In this document: positions 1 through 7,094 of the stretch, one piece after another
How positions within the stretch are numbered: the stretch's first letter is position 1
How the letters are laid out: each line of letters begins with the position of its first letter
Assembly: GCA_002439095.1 (NCBI GenBank)
Contig: DJOT01000051.1
Location: 1-64,000 of the forward strand
Reading direction: 5' to 3'
From: Bacteroidales bacterium UBA6431
Lineage (GTDB): Bacteria > Bacteroidota > Bacteroidia > Bacteroidales > UBA932
Length of the DNA stretch: 64,000 bases
Notes under the pieces: model-generated
What the model was told of the DNA's origin: nothing
The model's input: the letters and a program-made list of their open reading frames with translations, nothing else
Databases searched by the model: none
Position numbers and translations under genes: made by a program

Positions 1-43
1 AAAATAGCTAAAGATAGCTATAAAGATAAGGAATTAATTTGAC

Positions 44-67
44 AAAAAAAAGAGGCCTCAGGCCTCT
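44..67 (-). terminator. Rho-independent terminator, minus strand
   Basis: A 7-bp perfect stem (AGAGGCC at 51-57 with GGCCTCT at 61-67) is followed, on the minus strand, by a run of T (A44-A51 on the plus strand). It would end minus-strand transcription coming from the ParDE module. Confidence 0.7.
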
Positions 68-405
68 CCAGTGAAAATATCGGGAAAATCAGGTGTCAAA
101 CTTCCGTGCCCCAACCTTTAAAGCATGATGGGCACATGTTCTTCTAAGTCTGTGAACAATTGTAGCTGAATCATTTGCAGATGCACAAAATTCACTATCT
201 TTGCAAAGATTTGAACATTTTGTAAGACAGATTTAAACATTTTGTATTGAAAAACCTGACACTTTACACAAGAAAACACTTCGTTGAAGTGCTCGACAGG
301 GCATAGACACCGGGGCAAGGGTGCCGCCTGCTCAACACAAAGGCCTCGCAGGCCGGCATCCCTGCCCCGGTACGTCACACTGCCACATCCGCACCTCCGG
401 ACATA
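68..405. other. Non-coding stretch with a large hairpin
   Basis: I see no convincing gene here. It holds an imperfect 17-bp inverted repeat (309-325 with 355-371, 15 of 17 positions complementary) enclosing a smaller GGCC-type hairpin. It also has a plus-strand promoter-like pair (TTTG 174-177 and TATCTTTG 196-203, spacing 18) with no obvious gene behind it. The 86-codon open frame on the minus strand has no recognisable protein features. Confidence 0.5.
309..371. repeat. Large imperfect inverted repeat (hairpin)
   Basis: The left arm at 309-325 begins ACCGGGGCA and the right arm at 355-371 ends TGCCCCGGT. The 17-bp arms differ at two positions. The 29-nt loop contains an inner hairpin (GGCCT / AGGCC). 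It lies downstream of the ParE toxin gene and has no T-run, so it is not a standard terminator. Confidence 0.55.
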
Positions 406-699
406 CTACAGATGTCTGTCAATATCCATTTTATCATGAAGAACCCTGACTATCAAGACTGTTCCGTCCGGTATCTTCCTATAGAAAATCATGTGCCGTA
501 CATAATGGTATTTACGGTAACCGGGACGCACATGTTCATAAGACTGGCCGGCATGAAGCGGGTCGTCAGCAATCAATCTAAAAGCGGACAGCAAACCTGA
601 CAGATAATGATTCGCCTTTTCGAGAGACCATTCAGTCAATGTATACTGCCATATTTCTGCCAGATCTCTCTCCGCGAGTTTAGATATCTTGTACTTCAT
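406..699 (-). CDS. parE: ParE/RelE-family toxin
   Basis: This is a toxin of the ParE branch of the RelE superfamily, about 97 residues. ParE toxins inhibit DNA gyrase, and the paired ParD neutralises them. The sequence begins MKYKISKLAERDLAEIW, typical of the family's first helix. It carries the signature GYRKYHYVRHMIFYR followed by IVRVLHDKMDIDRHL near the C-terminus, matching the usual GYR...H..FYR and ILHxxMD..HL pattern. I chose the start at 699, which overlaps the antitoxin stop by about 20 nt; an in-frame ATG at 714 is the alternative. It is the second gene of a two-gene operon and is followed by a terminator at 44-67. Confidence 0.85.
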   Translation of the reverse strand: MKYKISKLAERDLAEIWQYTLTEWSLEKANHYLSGLLSAFRLIADDPLHAGQSYEHVRPGYRKYHYVRHMIFYRKIPDGTVLIVRVLHDKMDIDRHL

Positions 700-940
700 T
701 TCCCTTCGCCTCATTCAGTTTCCTCAGAAAAACATCAGGATCAAAGTCCTCAACGACTCCGCTTTCCTCTCCATCTTTCAGAGCAGCACGGATAGCGGCA
801 AGACGGCTCTCATCTTCTTCGAGCCGCCTGAGTCCGGCACGTATCACTTCGCTGGCATTATTATAGCGCCCTCCGGCAATATTGGCACGGATAAACTCCT
901 CAAAATGAGGCCCCAAAGTAACAGTTACAGTTCTTGGCAT
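680..940 (-). CDS. parD: ParD-family antitoxin
   Basis: This is the antitoxin of the ParDE pair, 86 residues. The N-terminal half is a ribbon-helix-helix DNA-binding domain (PRTVTVTLGPHFEEFI, then GGRYNNASEVIRAGLRRLEE), the classic ParD/CC2985 pattern. The C-terminal half is the toxin-binding tail. The longer open frame reaches 1057, but the family start is MPRTVTVTL at 940. A TAnnTTTG promoter and an inverted-repeat operator lie 20-50 bp upstream. The gene overlaps the toxin start. By analogy it represses its own operon together with the toxin. Confidence 0.85.
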   Translation of the reverse strand: MPRTVTVTLGPHFEEFIRANIAGGRYNNASEVIRAGLRRLEEDESRLAAIRAALKDGEESGVVEDFDPDVFLRKLNEAKGNEVQDI

Positions 941-959
941 AAGCAATCTTATTAATACG

Positions 960-991
960 CAAATGTAAGAATAAATCTTACATTGTACAAT
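960..991 (-). promoter_or_regulatory. parDE promoter
   Basis: Reading the minus strand, a -7 box TACATTTG (960-967) fits TAnnTTTG, and a -33-like ATTG (988-991) lies 20 bp upstream. The parD start codon is at 940, giving a leader of roughly 12-14 nt. The operator arms at 962-984 lie between and over these boxes. Confidence 0.55.
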
Positions 992-992
992 G
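962..992. promoter_or_regulatory. Probable ParD operator (inverted repeats)
   Basis: A perfect 9-bp inverted repeat (AATGTAAGA 962-970, TCTTACATT 976-984, 5-bp spacer) is followed by an overlapping perfect 12-bp palindrome, CATTGTACAATG (981-992). Both sit on the promoter of the antitoxin gene, as expected for autoregulation by a ribbon-helix-helix repressor. Confidence 0.55.
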
Positions 993-1016
993 CCCCAACC
1001 TCCGGGCGGGCAACAC

Positions 1017-1052
1017 AAAAAATTGGCCTTATGCCGAAAAGCATAAGGCCAA
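1017..1052 (-). terminator. Terminator of the uronate operon
   Basis: A strong hairpin (TTGGCCTTATGC 1023-1034, GCATAAGGCCAA 1041-1052, 6-nt loop) is followed on the minus strand by a T-run (A1017-A1022 on the plus strand). It lies 25 bp after the stop codon of the last operon gene. Confidence 0.85.
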
Positions 1053-1076
1053 CTCAATTACTCACCTGAACAGCGG

Positions 1077-1916
1077 CTATACCCCGCCGAAGGCGCTGTA
1101 ACCACCATCCACAGGGACGACGATACCGGTGACGAACGAAGAGATGTCACTGAGAAGATACAGCATCGTCCCGACAAGATCCTCCGGCTCACCGAACTTG
1201 TGGGTCGGAGTATTCGCTATGATCTTCTTTCCGCGCGGCTTGAGCTCGCCGGTCTGCTCGTCAGTGAGCAGGAAGCGGTTCTGGTCGGTGAGGAAGAAGC
1301 CCGGAGCGATGGCGTTGCAGCGGATGCCGAGCTGTGCGACATGCACTGCATACCACTGGGTGAAGTTGTTGATTGAACCCTTCGCCGCAGAGTATGCAGG
1401 GATCTTGGTAAGAGGACGGATGGCGTTCATAGAGGAGATGTTGAGCACATTTCCCTTGCCGGCCTCGATCATGTCGGTCGTGAAGACCATCGTGGCGAGC
1501 AGGGTCCCCTTGAAGTTGAGATCATACACCTGCTGGAAACCGTCCATGCTCAGGCCGTAGAAAGTGTCAGCAAGGTCGTCGTCCTTAGTCATCTGCTCCA
1601 CCTTGCAGGTGGCCTTAGGGGAGTTGCCCCCGGCGCAGTTGATGAGGATGTCTATCTTGCCGAGTTTCTCATGGATGAGGTCGCGTGCTGCTATGAGGGC
1701 CTCCTTGTCGAGGGTGCTGGCGGAGATGCCGAGGCACTTGACTCCGAACTCCTTCGCGATGGCCTCACCCTTGGCCGGGTTGTCAGCGCTGCGGCTGATC
1801 ACTGCCAGGTTGACACCGGCCTCGGCAAGGCCCCTGGTAAGAGCCATGCCGAGGATGCCGAAGCCTCCTGTGATGACGCAGTTGCGTCCTTTCAAATCAT
1901 CGAATGACCATTTCAT
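1077..1916 (-). CDS. uxuB: Fructuronate reductase / D-mannonate oxidoreductase, SDR type (UxuB-like)
   Basis: This is a short-chain dehydrogenase of 279 residues that should reduce D-fructuronate to D-mannonate with NAD(P)H in the cytoplasm. The glycine-rich nucleotide site is TGGFGILG (about 16-23). The catalytic Ser-Tyr-Lys set is in NISSMNAIRPLTKIPAYSAAKG. The stretches NFTQWYAVHVAQ, AIAPGFFLTDQNRFLLTD and VVPVDGGYSAFGGV are characteristic of the Bacillus UxuB/YjmF type of mannonate oxidoreductase. KduD proteins are shorter (about 250 residues) and lack these stretches, so I prefer UxuB. It follows uxaE by 11 bp, whose product (fructuronate) is its substrate. It is the last gene of the operon. 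Confidence 0.8.
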   Translation of the reverse strand: MKWSFDDLKGRNCVITGGFGILGMALTRGLAEAGVNLAVISRSADNPAKGEAIAKEFGVKCLGISASTLDKEALIAARDLIHEKLGKIDILINCAGGNSPKATCKVEQMTKDDDLADTFYGLSMDGFQQVYDLNFKGTLLATMVFTTDMIEAGKGNVLNISSMNAIRPLTKIPAYSAAKGSINNFTQWYAVHVAQLGIRCNAIAPGFFLTDQNRFLLTDEQTGELKPRGKKIIANTPTHKFGEPEDLVGTMLYLLSDISSFVTGIVVPVDGGYSAFGGV

Positions 1917-1927
1917 AGACTGCCCTC

Positions 1928-3181
1928 CTATTTGTTGAACAGCCTCCTGATATGACGCTCGCAGAGGTTCTCGATCACCTGCTCGCCGATGACATCGGTG
2001 TGCTTCTCAAGAGCCGGGTAGTACTCGTCGCCGAGTTCTGCGGCAATCTTGTAGCTCACGTGGATCAGCTGGCGGAAAGAAGGATTATAGAGAGGGTCGG
2101 CCTGATTGTGGCGCATGGTGCGTGCATAGGTGTCGGCATCCCACTTCTCGACCTCCTCAGGAGTAGGAAGGGCATTGACATCGACATCGATCACAGCGGC
2201 ATACGGCACGGTAAGTTCGGCCATGCGCCCGAGAGCGTTGACATAGATCTTCTTGGCAAGCTTGAGAGCCTCAGGATCAGCCACGGCGAGACCGATGTTC
2301 TCCTCAAGCCATGTGGTACCGGCAGTCTTGATGTGGATACCTTTGTCGTACTTCTGGATGAGACGGCCCATGATCGGGTAGATGGAGAACTTGTCAGAGC
2401 CGGAGTGGATGCTGAGCTTGAGGTTGTCCATGAGGCCGAACTCCTTGACAGCAAAATCGATCACGAGCAGGTCCTCTTCGAACTCCTTCTCAAACTGCTT
2501 GATGTCCCCACGATAGTCCACACCTTTGTTGAAGCGGCCGGTGAACTTAGGAGCTATGGTCTGAGCCGGAACCTTCTGTGAAGCGAGGGCGCTGAGGATG
2601 AAGAGGATCTCGACAGGAGTCTGAGGATCATTGACCTCATCCATGGAGACCTCTGTCACGAAGTTGCCCTCACCCTTTTTCTCGGCGATATGGCGGTATA
2701 TACGCCCAGCCTCCTGAGCTGCAAAGAGATAGCGGTCGGCTATGGCGCGGACCTGAGCCTCTGAAACCTCGAACGGCTCGGCGATGCCAGGAATGGAGAG
2801 CGAGCCGATGAAGCGGGCATTGTCCTTGACAAACGCGTCAACATCCTTAGGATCAGCCGGCTTGCCGATATAGTCAGCGACATCGATAGTAAAGAAATCC
2901 GATGCATCAATGAAACGGTCAACATTGTTCATGTTGATATGGTCGGCATCAACGAAATACTGTCCTGTGTAGCCGAGAGCCTTGACGGCAGCATCAGCCT
3001 CGACACGGGTGGACATAGGCTCGGTGTGCACGATCTGGTGCTCACGGTTGGACTTGTTCCATACAGGGACGAAATGTACCCCGAACTCCTTCTCGGCCTT
3101 GATGAGGGCCTTGAGCTGTGAGACACCCTCATGCGCGAAGCGGTCACCAATTCCGAAAGAATATTTTCCTATTTTTATCAT
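1928..3181 (-). CDS. uxaE: Tagaturonate/fructuronate epimerase UxaE
   Basis: The 417-residue protein matches the UxaE family, which epimerises D-tagaturonate to D-fructuronate and so lets galacturonate join the glucuronate branch. Recognisable stretches are the N-terminal KIGKYSFGIGDRFAHEG, VDADHINMNNVDRFI, LKLSIHSGSDKFSIYPIMG and IHIKTAGTTWLEE. The family is metal dependent, and the conserved His/Asp/Glu residues in these stretches are plausible ligands (inference). The gene lies 21 bp downstream of gnd and 11 bp upstream of the fructuronate reductase. The isomerase that makes tagaturonate (UxaC) and mannonate dehydratase (UxuA) are not in this window. Confidence 0.85.
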   Translation of the reverse strand: MIKIGKYSFGIGDRFAHEGVSQLKALIKAEKEFGVHFVPVWNKSNREHQIVHTEPMSTRVEADAAVKALGYTGQYFVDADHINMNNVDRFIDASDFFTIDVADYIGKPADPKDVDAFVKDNARFIGSLSIPGIAEPFEVSEAQVRAIADRYLFAAQEAGRIYRHIAEKKGEGNFVTEVSMDEVNDPQTPVEILFILSALASQKVPAQTIAPKFTGRFNKGVDYRGDIKQFEKEFEEDLLVIDFAVKEFGLMDNLKLSIHSGSDKFSIYPIMGRLIQKYDKGIHIKTAGTTWLEENIGLAVADPEALKLAKKIYVNALGRMAELTVPYAAVIDVDVNALPTPEEVEKWDADTYARTMRHNQADPLYNPSFRQLIHVSYKIAAELGDEYYPALEKHTDVIGEQVIENLCERHIRRLFNK

Positions 3182-3202
3182 AACTAATTGGTTATTTGTT
3201 GT

Positions 3203-4660
3203 TTATGCAATATAAGTACCAGCAACGGTGTCTCCGCCGTGTCCTGTCCAGTTGGTGTGGAAGAACTCCCCGCGCGGACGGTCGGTGCGCTCGTAGGTGT
3301 GCGCTCCGAAATAGTCGCGCTGAGCCTGAAGAAGGTTGGCCGGGAGCCTGTCGCAGCGGTACCCGTCATAGTATTCAAGGGCGGCGCTCAGGGTAGGTGC
3401 AGGCACGCCGTTAACGATAGCCTGGGCGAGCACATTCCTCCAGCCCTGCTGGGCATCGGCAAGCTTCTCGCAGAAATAAGGGTCGAGAAGGATGTTGGCG
3501 ATGTCAGGGTTCTTGTCGAAAGCTTCCTTGATCTTGCCGAGGAACACGCTGCGGATGATGCAGCCGCCTCTCCACATGAGGGCGATTCCGCCGTAGTTTA
3601 GGTTCCAGCCATACTCCTTGGCTGCTGCACGCATGAGGGTATAGCCCTGCGCATAAGATACCACCTTCGCGGCAAAGAGAGCTTTGCGCAGATCTTCGAG
3701 GAACGCTTTTCGGTCACCTGTGAACTTGGCCGGCTTCGGGCCCTGGAGAATCTTGGAAGCGGCAACCCTCTCCTCTTTCTGGGCAGAGAGGCAGCGGGCA
3801 AACACAGCCTCACCGATAAGAGTCAGAGGCACACCGGCATCGAGAGCAGCCACTGCGGTCCACTTGCCGGTACCCTTCTGTCCGGCAGTGTCGAGAATGT
3901 AATCAAGCACGTATTTTCCGTCCTCATCTTTCTTGGCAAGGATGTCGCGGGTGATCTCGATGAGATAGCTGTCGAGGTCGCCCTTGTTCCACTCGGCGAA
4001 GACCTCGTGCATCTCCTCGTTGGTCATGCCGAGGATGTCCTTCATGATCTGGTAGCACTCGCAGATGAGTTGGATGTCACCATATTCGATGCCGTTGTGT
4101 ACCATCTTCACGAAGTGGCCGGCACCGCCTTCGCCCACCCAGTCGCAGCAAGGTGTACCATCAGCAACCTTGGCGCAGATGCTCTGGAATATAGGCTTGA
4201 CATAAGGCCAAGCGGCAGGAGATCCGCCAGGCATCATGGACGGGCCTTTAAGCGCACCCTCCTCGCCTCCGGACACTCCTGTGCCGACATAGAGAAGTCC
4301 CTTGTTCTCCACATAAGCGGTACGGCGGGTGGTGTCAGGGAAGTGCGTGTTGCCTCCGTCGATGATGATGTCCCCCTTGTCGAGGAGCGGGATGAGCTTG
4401 TCGATGAAGTCATCCACGGCCTGTCCGGCCTTCACCATGAGGAAAACCTTGCGCGGGCTCTTTAGGGAGGAGACGAAATCCTCGAGAGAGTGGGCTCCAT
4501 AGATGTTCTTGCCCTTGCCGCGTCCTTCCATGAACTTGTCAACCTTTTCTACAGTGCGGTTGTATACACTTACATGGAAGCCTTTGCTCTCCATGTTGAG
4601 GACCAGGTTCTCACCCATTACGGCGAGTCCTATGAGTCCGATGTCTGAAACTGGTTTCAT
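3203..4660 (-). CDS. gnd: 6-phosphogluconate dehydrogenase, decarboxylating
   Basis: Oxidises and decarboxylates 6-phosphogluconate to ribulose 5-phosphate. The length of 485 residues is normal for the long Gnd form. The Rossmann motif is GLIGLAVMGENL (about 8-19). IDGGNTHFPDT, GTGVSGGEEGALKGPSMMPGG and the catalytic-lysine stretch GAGHFVKMVHNGIEYGDIQ are intact, and the C-terminal NWTGHGG tail is present. It is placed in an operon for uronate breakdown, starting 1 bp after the pdxB stop, rather than beside zwf/pgl. This suggests that 6-phosphogluconate is produced here without glucose-6-phosphate dehydrogenase, for example from gluconate (inference). Confidence 0.95.
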   Translation of the reverse strand: MKPVSDIGLIGLAVMGENLVLNMESKGFHVSVYNRTVEKVDKFMEGRGKGKNIYGAHSLEDFVSSLKSPRKVFLMVKAGQAVDDFIDKLIPLLDKGDIIIDGGNTHFPDTTRRTAYVENKGLLYVGTGVSGGEEGALKGPSMMPGGSPAAWPYVKPIFQSICAKVADGTPCCDWVGEGGAGHFVKMVHNGIEYGDIQLICECYQIMKDILGMTNEEMHEVFAEWNKGDLDSYLIEITRDILAKKDEDGKYVLDYILDTAGQKGTGKWTAVAALDAGVPLTLIGEAVFARCLSAQKEERVAASKILQGPKPAKFTGDRKAFLEDLRKALFAAKVVSYAQGYTLMRAAAKEYGWNLNYGGIALMWRGGCIIRSVFLGKIKEAFDKNPDIANILLDPYFCEKLADAQQGWRNVLAQAIVNGVPAPTLSAALEYYDGYRCDRLPANLLQAQRDYFGAHTYERTDRPRGEFFHTNWTGHGGDTVAGTYIA

Positions 4661-4661
4661 A

Positions 4662-5804
4662 TTATCTGTCTGTTGATTGTTTTACTTTGAATCCGAGCTC
4701 CTCAAGAGCAGAGACCGTGCCGGCATCCCCTCCGATAAGGCTGAGGGTGAACGCCGACGGTTCCCTGCGCACAGGGTAATCGCCGCGCAACTTCTCGAAC
4801 GAGCCGAGATCCGCACGCAGCCTGCCGCTGTCCTCAAGAACATCATAAGTATAAAGTATGGCCTCCGAGAGCAGCTCCTGACGGCTCTTGCCTGACGCAT
4901 CGAGACTGAACTCGAGAGGCACGGACGGTGCCGGTATGTCCGAAGGGAACCAGTCCTTCAGAGGAAGTCCGAGGACTTCAGAGACGGTGCGCACGCTTGC
5001 GGCTGTGCCGTTGGCCTTGCCGTCTGCACTGTAGCCGGCTATGTGCGGGGTCGTGATGTCGAGAAGCGAGACAAGCTTAGGATCAAGATCCGGCTCCCCC
5101 TCCCACACGTCAAGGACTCCTCCTGCGATTGCCCCGGTTTTCAGAGCCCGCTTGAGCGCGGCATTGTCAACTACAGGGCCCCGGGAAGAATTTATGAGGA
5201 TCTGCGAAGACTTCATCCTGCCCATACGCTCCGCATCAAAAAGGTGCCATGTGGCATCCTCCCCGTCGCGTGACAGCGGCACATGCAAAGTGATGATATC
5301 GCTATTCTCGATGATTTCATCCAGAGAAACAAAGCCCGGATGGCCCTCGCGGCGCTCGCGTGGAGGATCGTTGAGAAGGACTTTCATCCCGAGGGCAGAT
5401 GCAGCCCGGGCCACCTTGGAGCCCACATTGCCGACTCCCACCACTCCGAGAGTCATCCCCTCAAGATCAAGGGAACGCATCCCGGCAAGTCTCACAAGGA
5501 CTGAACTGATGTACTGCTTGACAGACCAGGAGTTGCATCCCGGAGCATTGCGCCAGATGATATCGTGCGCCTCGCACCATACAGTATCGATATGGTCAAA
5601 ACCTATTGTCGCAGTGGCAATGACCTTGACCGAAGAGCCCTTGAGCAGAGATTCATTGCAGATGGTGCGTGTCCTGGTGATGAGTGCATCTGCATCCCTC
5701 ACAACTTCCGCTGTCGTTTCCTTGCCCGGGAGATACACCACCTGAGCGTAAGGCTCGAGAACCCCGCGGAGGAATGGTATCTTGTTGTCGCAAACTATTT
5801 TCAT
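4662..5804 (-). CDS. pdxB: 4-phosphoerythronate dehydrogenase PdxB
   Basis: A D-isomer-specific 2-hydroxyacid dehydrogenase of 380 residues. PdxB oxidises 4-phospho-D-erythronate in pyridoxal phosphate synthesis. The start KIVCDNKIPFLRGVLEPYA and ATATIGFDHID are typical of PdxB. The NAD site is GVVGVGNVGSKVA (about 123-135), and the Arg/Glu/His set is in INSSRGPVVDN and ITTPHIAGYSADGK. The C-terminal extension (about 290-380) is the PdxB dimerisation domain that other 2-hydroxyacid dehydrogenases lack. It sits between the LarA-like gene and gnd, spaced 1 bp from each neighbour. A vitamin gene inside a uronate operon is odd; it may instead clear a 4-carbon phosphate side product (inference). 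Confidence 0.85.
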   Translation of the reverse strand: MKIVCDNKIPFLRGVLEPYAQVVYLPGKETTAEVVRDADALITRTRTICNESLLKGSSVKVIATATIGFDHIDTVWCEAHDIIWRNAPGCNSWSVKQYISSVLVRLAGMRSLDLEGMTLGVVGVGNVGSKVARAASALGMKVLLNDPPRERREGHPGFVSLDEIIENSDIITLHVPLSRDGEDATWHLFDAERMGRMKSSQILINSSRGPVVDNAALKRALKTGAIAGGVLDVWEGEPDLDPKLVSLLDITTPHIAGYSADGKANGTAASVRTVSEVLGLPLKDWFPSDIPAPSVPLEFSLDASGKSRQELLSEAILYTYDVLEDSGRLRADLGSFEKLRGDYPVRREPSAFTLSLIGGDAGTVSALEELGFKVKQSTDR

Positions 5805-5805
5805 A

Positions 5806-7086
5806 TCAGTCCTTGAACCTCTCCGGATAAGCCCAGAGTCCGAGGGCCGGGTTGGATATGTAGTATATCTCCTCCCCGTCCGGCATGGTGTTCCAGCCGT
5901 CCTTCAGTTTTTCCGGATGATAGTGTTCCATTATCTGATTGAGATCGCCATACTTGAATCCGACACTCTCGATCTCTTCACGGCTCATCTCAGGACCCGG
6001 ACAGTACGTGATGGTGAAACGGCCTTCGGACGAACCGTGGATCAGGTGGGCGGACGCGCCAAGATTCTCTTGAAGGTCGGCATTATGCTCAGTGGCCTCA
6101 AGAGTGTGCGGTGTGCCCTTGTAACCGTATTTGCGGATCAGGCCGTCTATGGTCTTGTCCTCGCCGAACTCCTTGAGGGCCGGCGCCAGCACCACGAGTT
6201 CCGCCCCGTCGGCAAGCGCCATGCGGGTGCGGTAAACGCTCTTGTTGCCCAGCCAGGTGCTCTTGAATTCCTCCGGGTCGAGGTACACGAGGCACTTCTT
6301 GATCTCGTGATCAACCATGATGAAGTTGGTCTCAAGAGAGAGGTCGGAAGCCTTCTGGAAGCACTCGAAATCGTCACCGATGAAAAGCCCCTTGAGTTCC
6401 ATCTCCCCAGTCTGCTCGTTCTTGGCACGGACGGTGAGCACATATACTATAGGAAGATCCTTGATAAAATTGGTTCTTGCGTACTCCATCACATCGCGTA
6501 CCGGGGACTTGGCCCGGCCCATGATGCGCTCCATCCCGTAGGTCGCGCCGATGTAATGGCTCTTGTTGATGCCCTCGGAACCGCCGACTCCCACGAAGAT
6601 GTTCTTGGTGTAGTTGGCCATGCCTATCACTTCGTGAGGCACTACCTGACCGATTGAGAGTATAAGGTCGAACGACGGGTCAAGCAGGAGTTTGTTGACC
6701 TGGGCCGGCCAGCTGTAGTTGAGCCTGCCTTCGGAAACCTTGTTGACATATTCAGCAGGCACCTGCCCCACCGTGACGACATCGTTGCGCCAGTCGTGCA
6801 CCCGGAAACGGTCCGCCGGGACATGGCCGAACATGGTCTTTATCTGCTCGGAAGTCATCGGGGAATGGGTACCGAGAGCCGGCATCACATCCGTGAGCGC
6901 GTCACCGAAATAGTCATAGACCATCTCGGTGATCGGCCCGGCGTATGAATTGAGACGGGTGAAGTCGGGCGGCAGGGCCAGCACGCGCTTCTTTTTCCCC
7001 ATCTTGTCGAAGACTTCCTCAAGTATAGCCCTGACTTCGCCAGGAGTGATGTTATCGGTCTTCGAACCTCTTGCGTAGTACAGCAT
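5806..7086 (-). CDS. LarA-like nickel-pincer hydroxyacid racemase/epimerase (DUF2088)
   Basis: The 426-residue protein belongs to the lactate racemase LarA superfamily, which racemises or epimerises 2-hydroxyacids using the nickel-pincer nucleotide cofactor. The active-site pattern is complete: DFTR (41-44), GTH (H74), VPHEVIGM (H151), then Lys161 ten residues later and His177 sixteen after that. This is the exact H-x9-K-x15-H spacing of the LarA cofactor site. Characterised relatives include lactate and malate racemases and a D-gluconate 2-epimerase. In a uronate operon with UxuB and Gnd, mannonate/gluconate epimerisation is an attractive role (inference). The start at 7086 leaves 8 bp after the kinase stop; an ATG at 7134 is also in frame. 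Cofactor genes larB/C/E are not in the window. Confidence 0.8.
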   Translation of the reverse strand: MLYYARGSKTDNITPGEVRAILEEVFDKMGKKKRVLALPPDFTRLNSYAGPITEMVYDYFGDALTDVMPALGTHSPMTSEQIKTMFGHVPADRFRVHDWRNDVVTVGQVPAEYVNKVSEGRLNYSWPAQVNKLLLDPSFDLILSIGQVVPHEVIGMANYTKNIFVGVGGSEGINKSHYIGATYGMERIMGRAKSPVRDVMEYARTNFIKDLPIVYVLTVRAKNEQTGEMELKGLFIGDDFECFQKASDLSLETNFIMVDHEIKKCLVYLDPEEFKSTWLGNKSVYRTRMALADGAELVVLAPALKEFGEDKTIDGLIRKYGYKGTPHTLEATEHNADLQENLGASAHLIHGSSEGRFTITYCPGPEMSREEIESVGFKYGDLNQIMEHYHPEKLKDGWNTMPDGEEIYYISNPALGLWAYPERFKD

Positions 7087-7094
7087 AGGCTTCT

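Noticed and set aside
118..378. 86-codon open frame on the minus strand
   Set aside because: It spans the GC-rich hairpin, has no recognisable domain, and its composition changes abruptly in the middle. It is most likely a chance frame.
412..600. Plus-strand 62-codon frame behind a promoter-like pair at 174-203
   Set aside because: It is antisense to the ParE toxin, has no recognisable motif, and the promoter match is weak (spacing 18).
1077..1916. KduD (2-deoxy-D-gluconate dehydrogenase) as the identity of the SDR gene
   Set aside because: The length of 279 and the stretches AIAPGFFLTDQNRFLLTD and VVPVDGGYSAFGGV fit the UxuB/YjmF mannonate oxidoreductases; KduD is about 250 residues.
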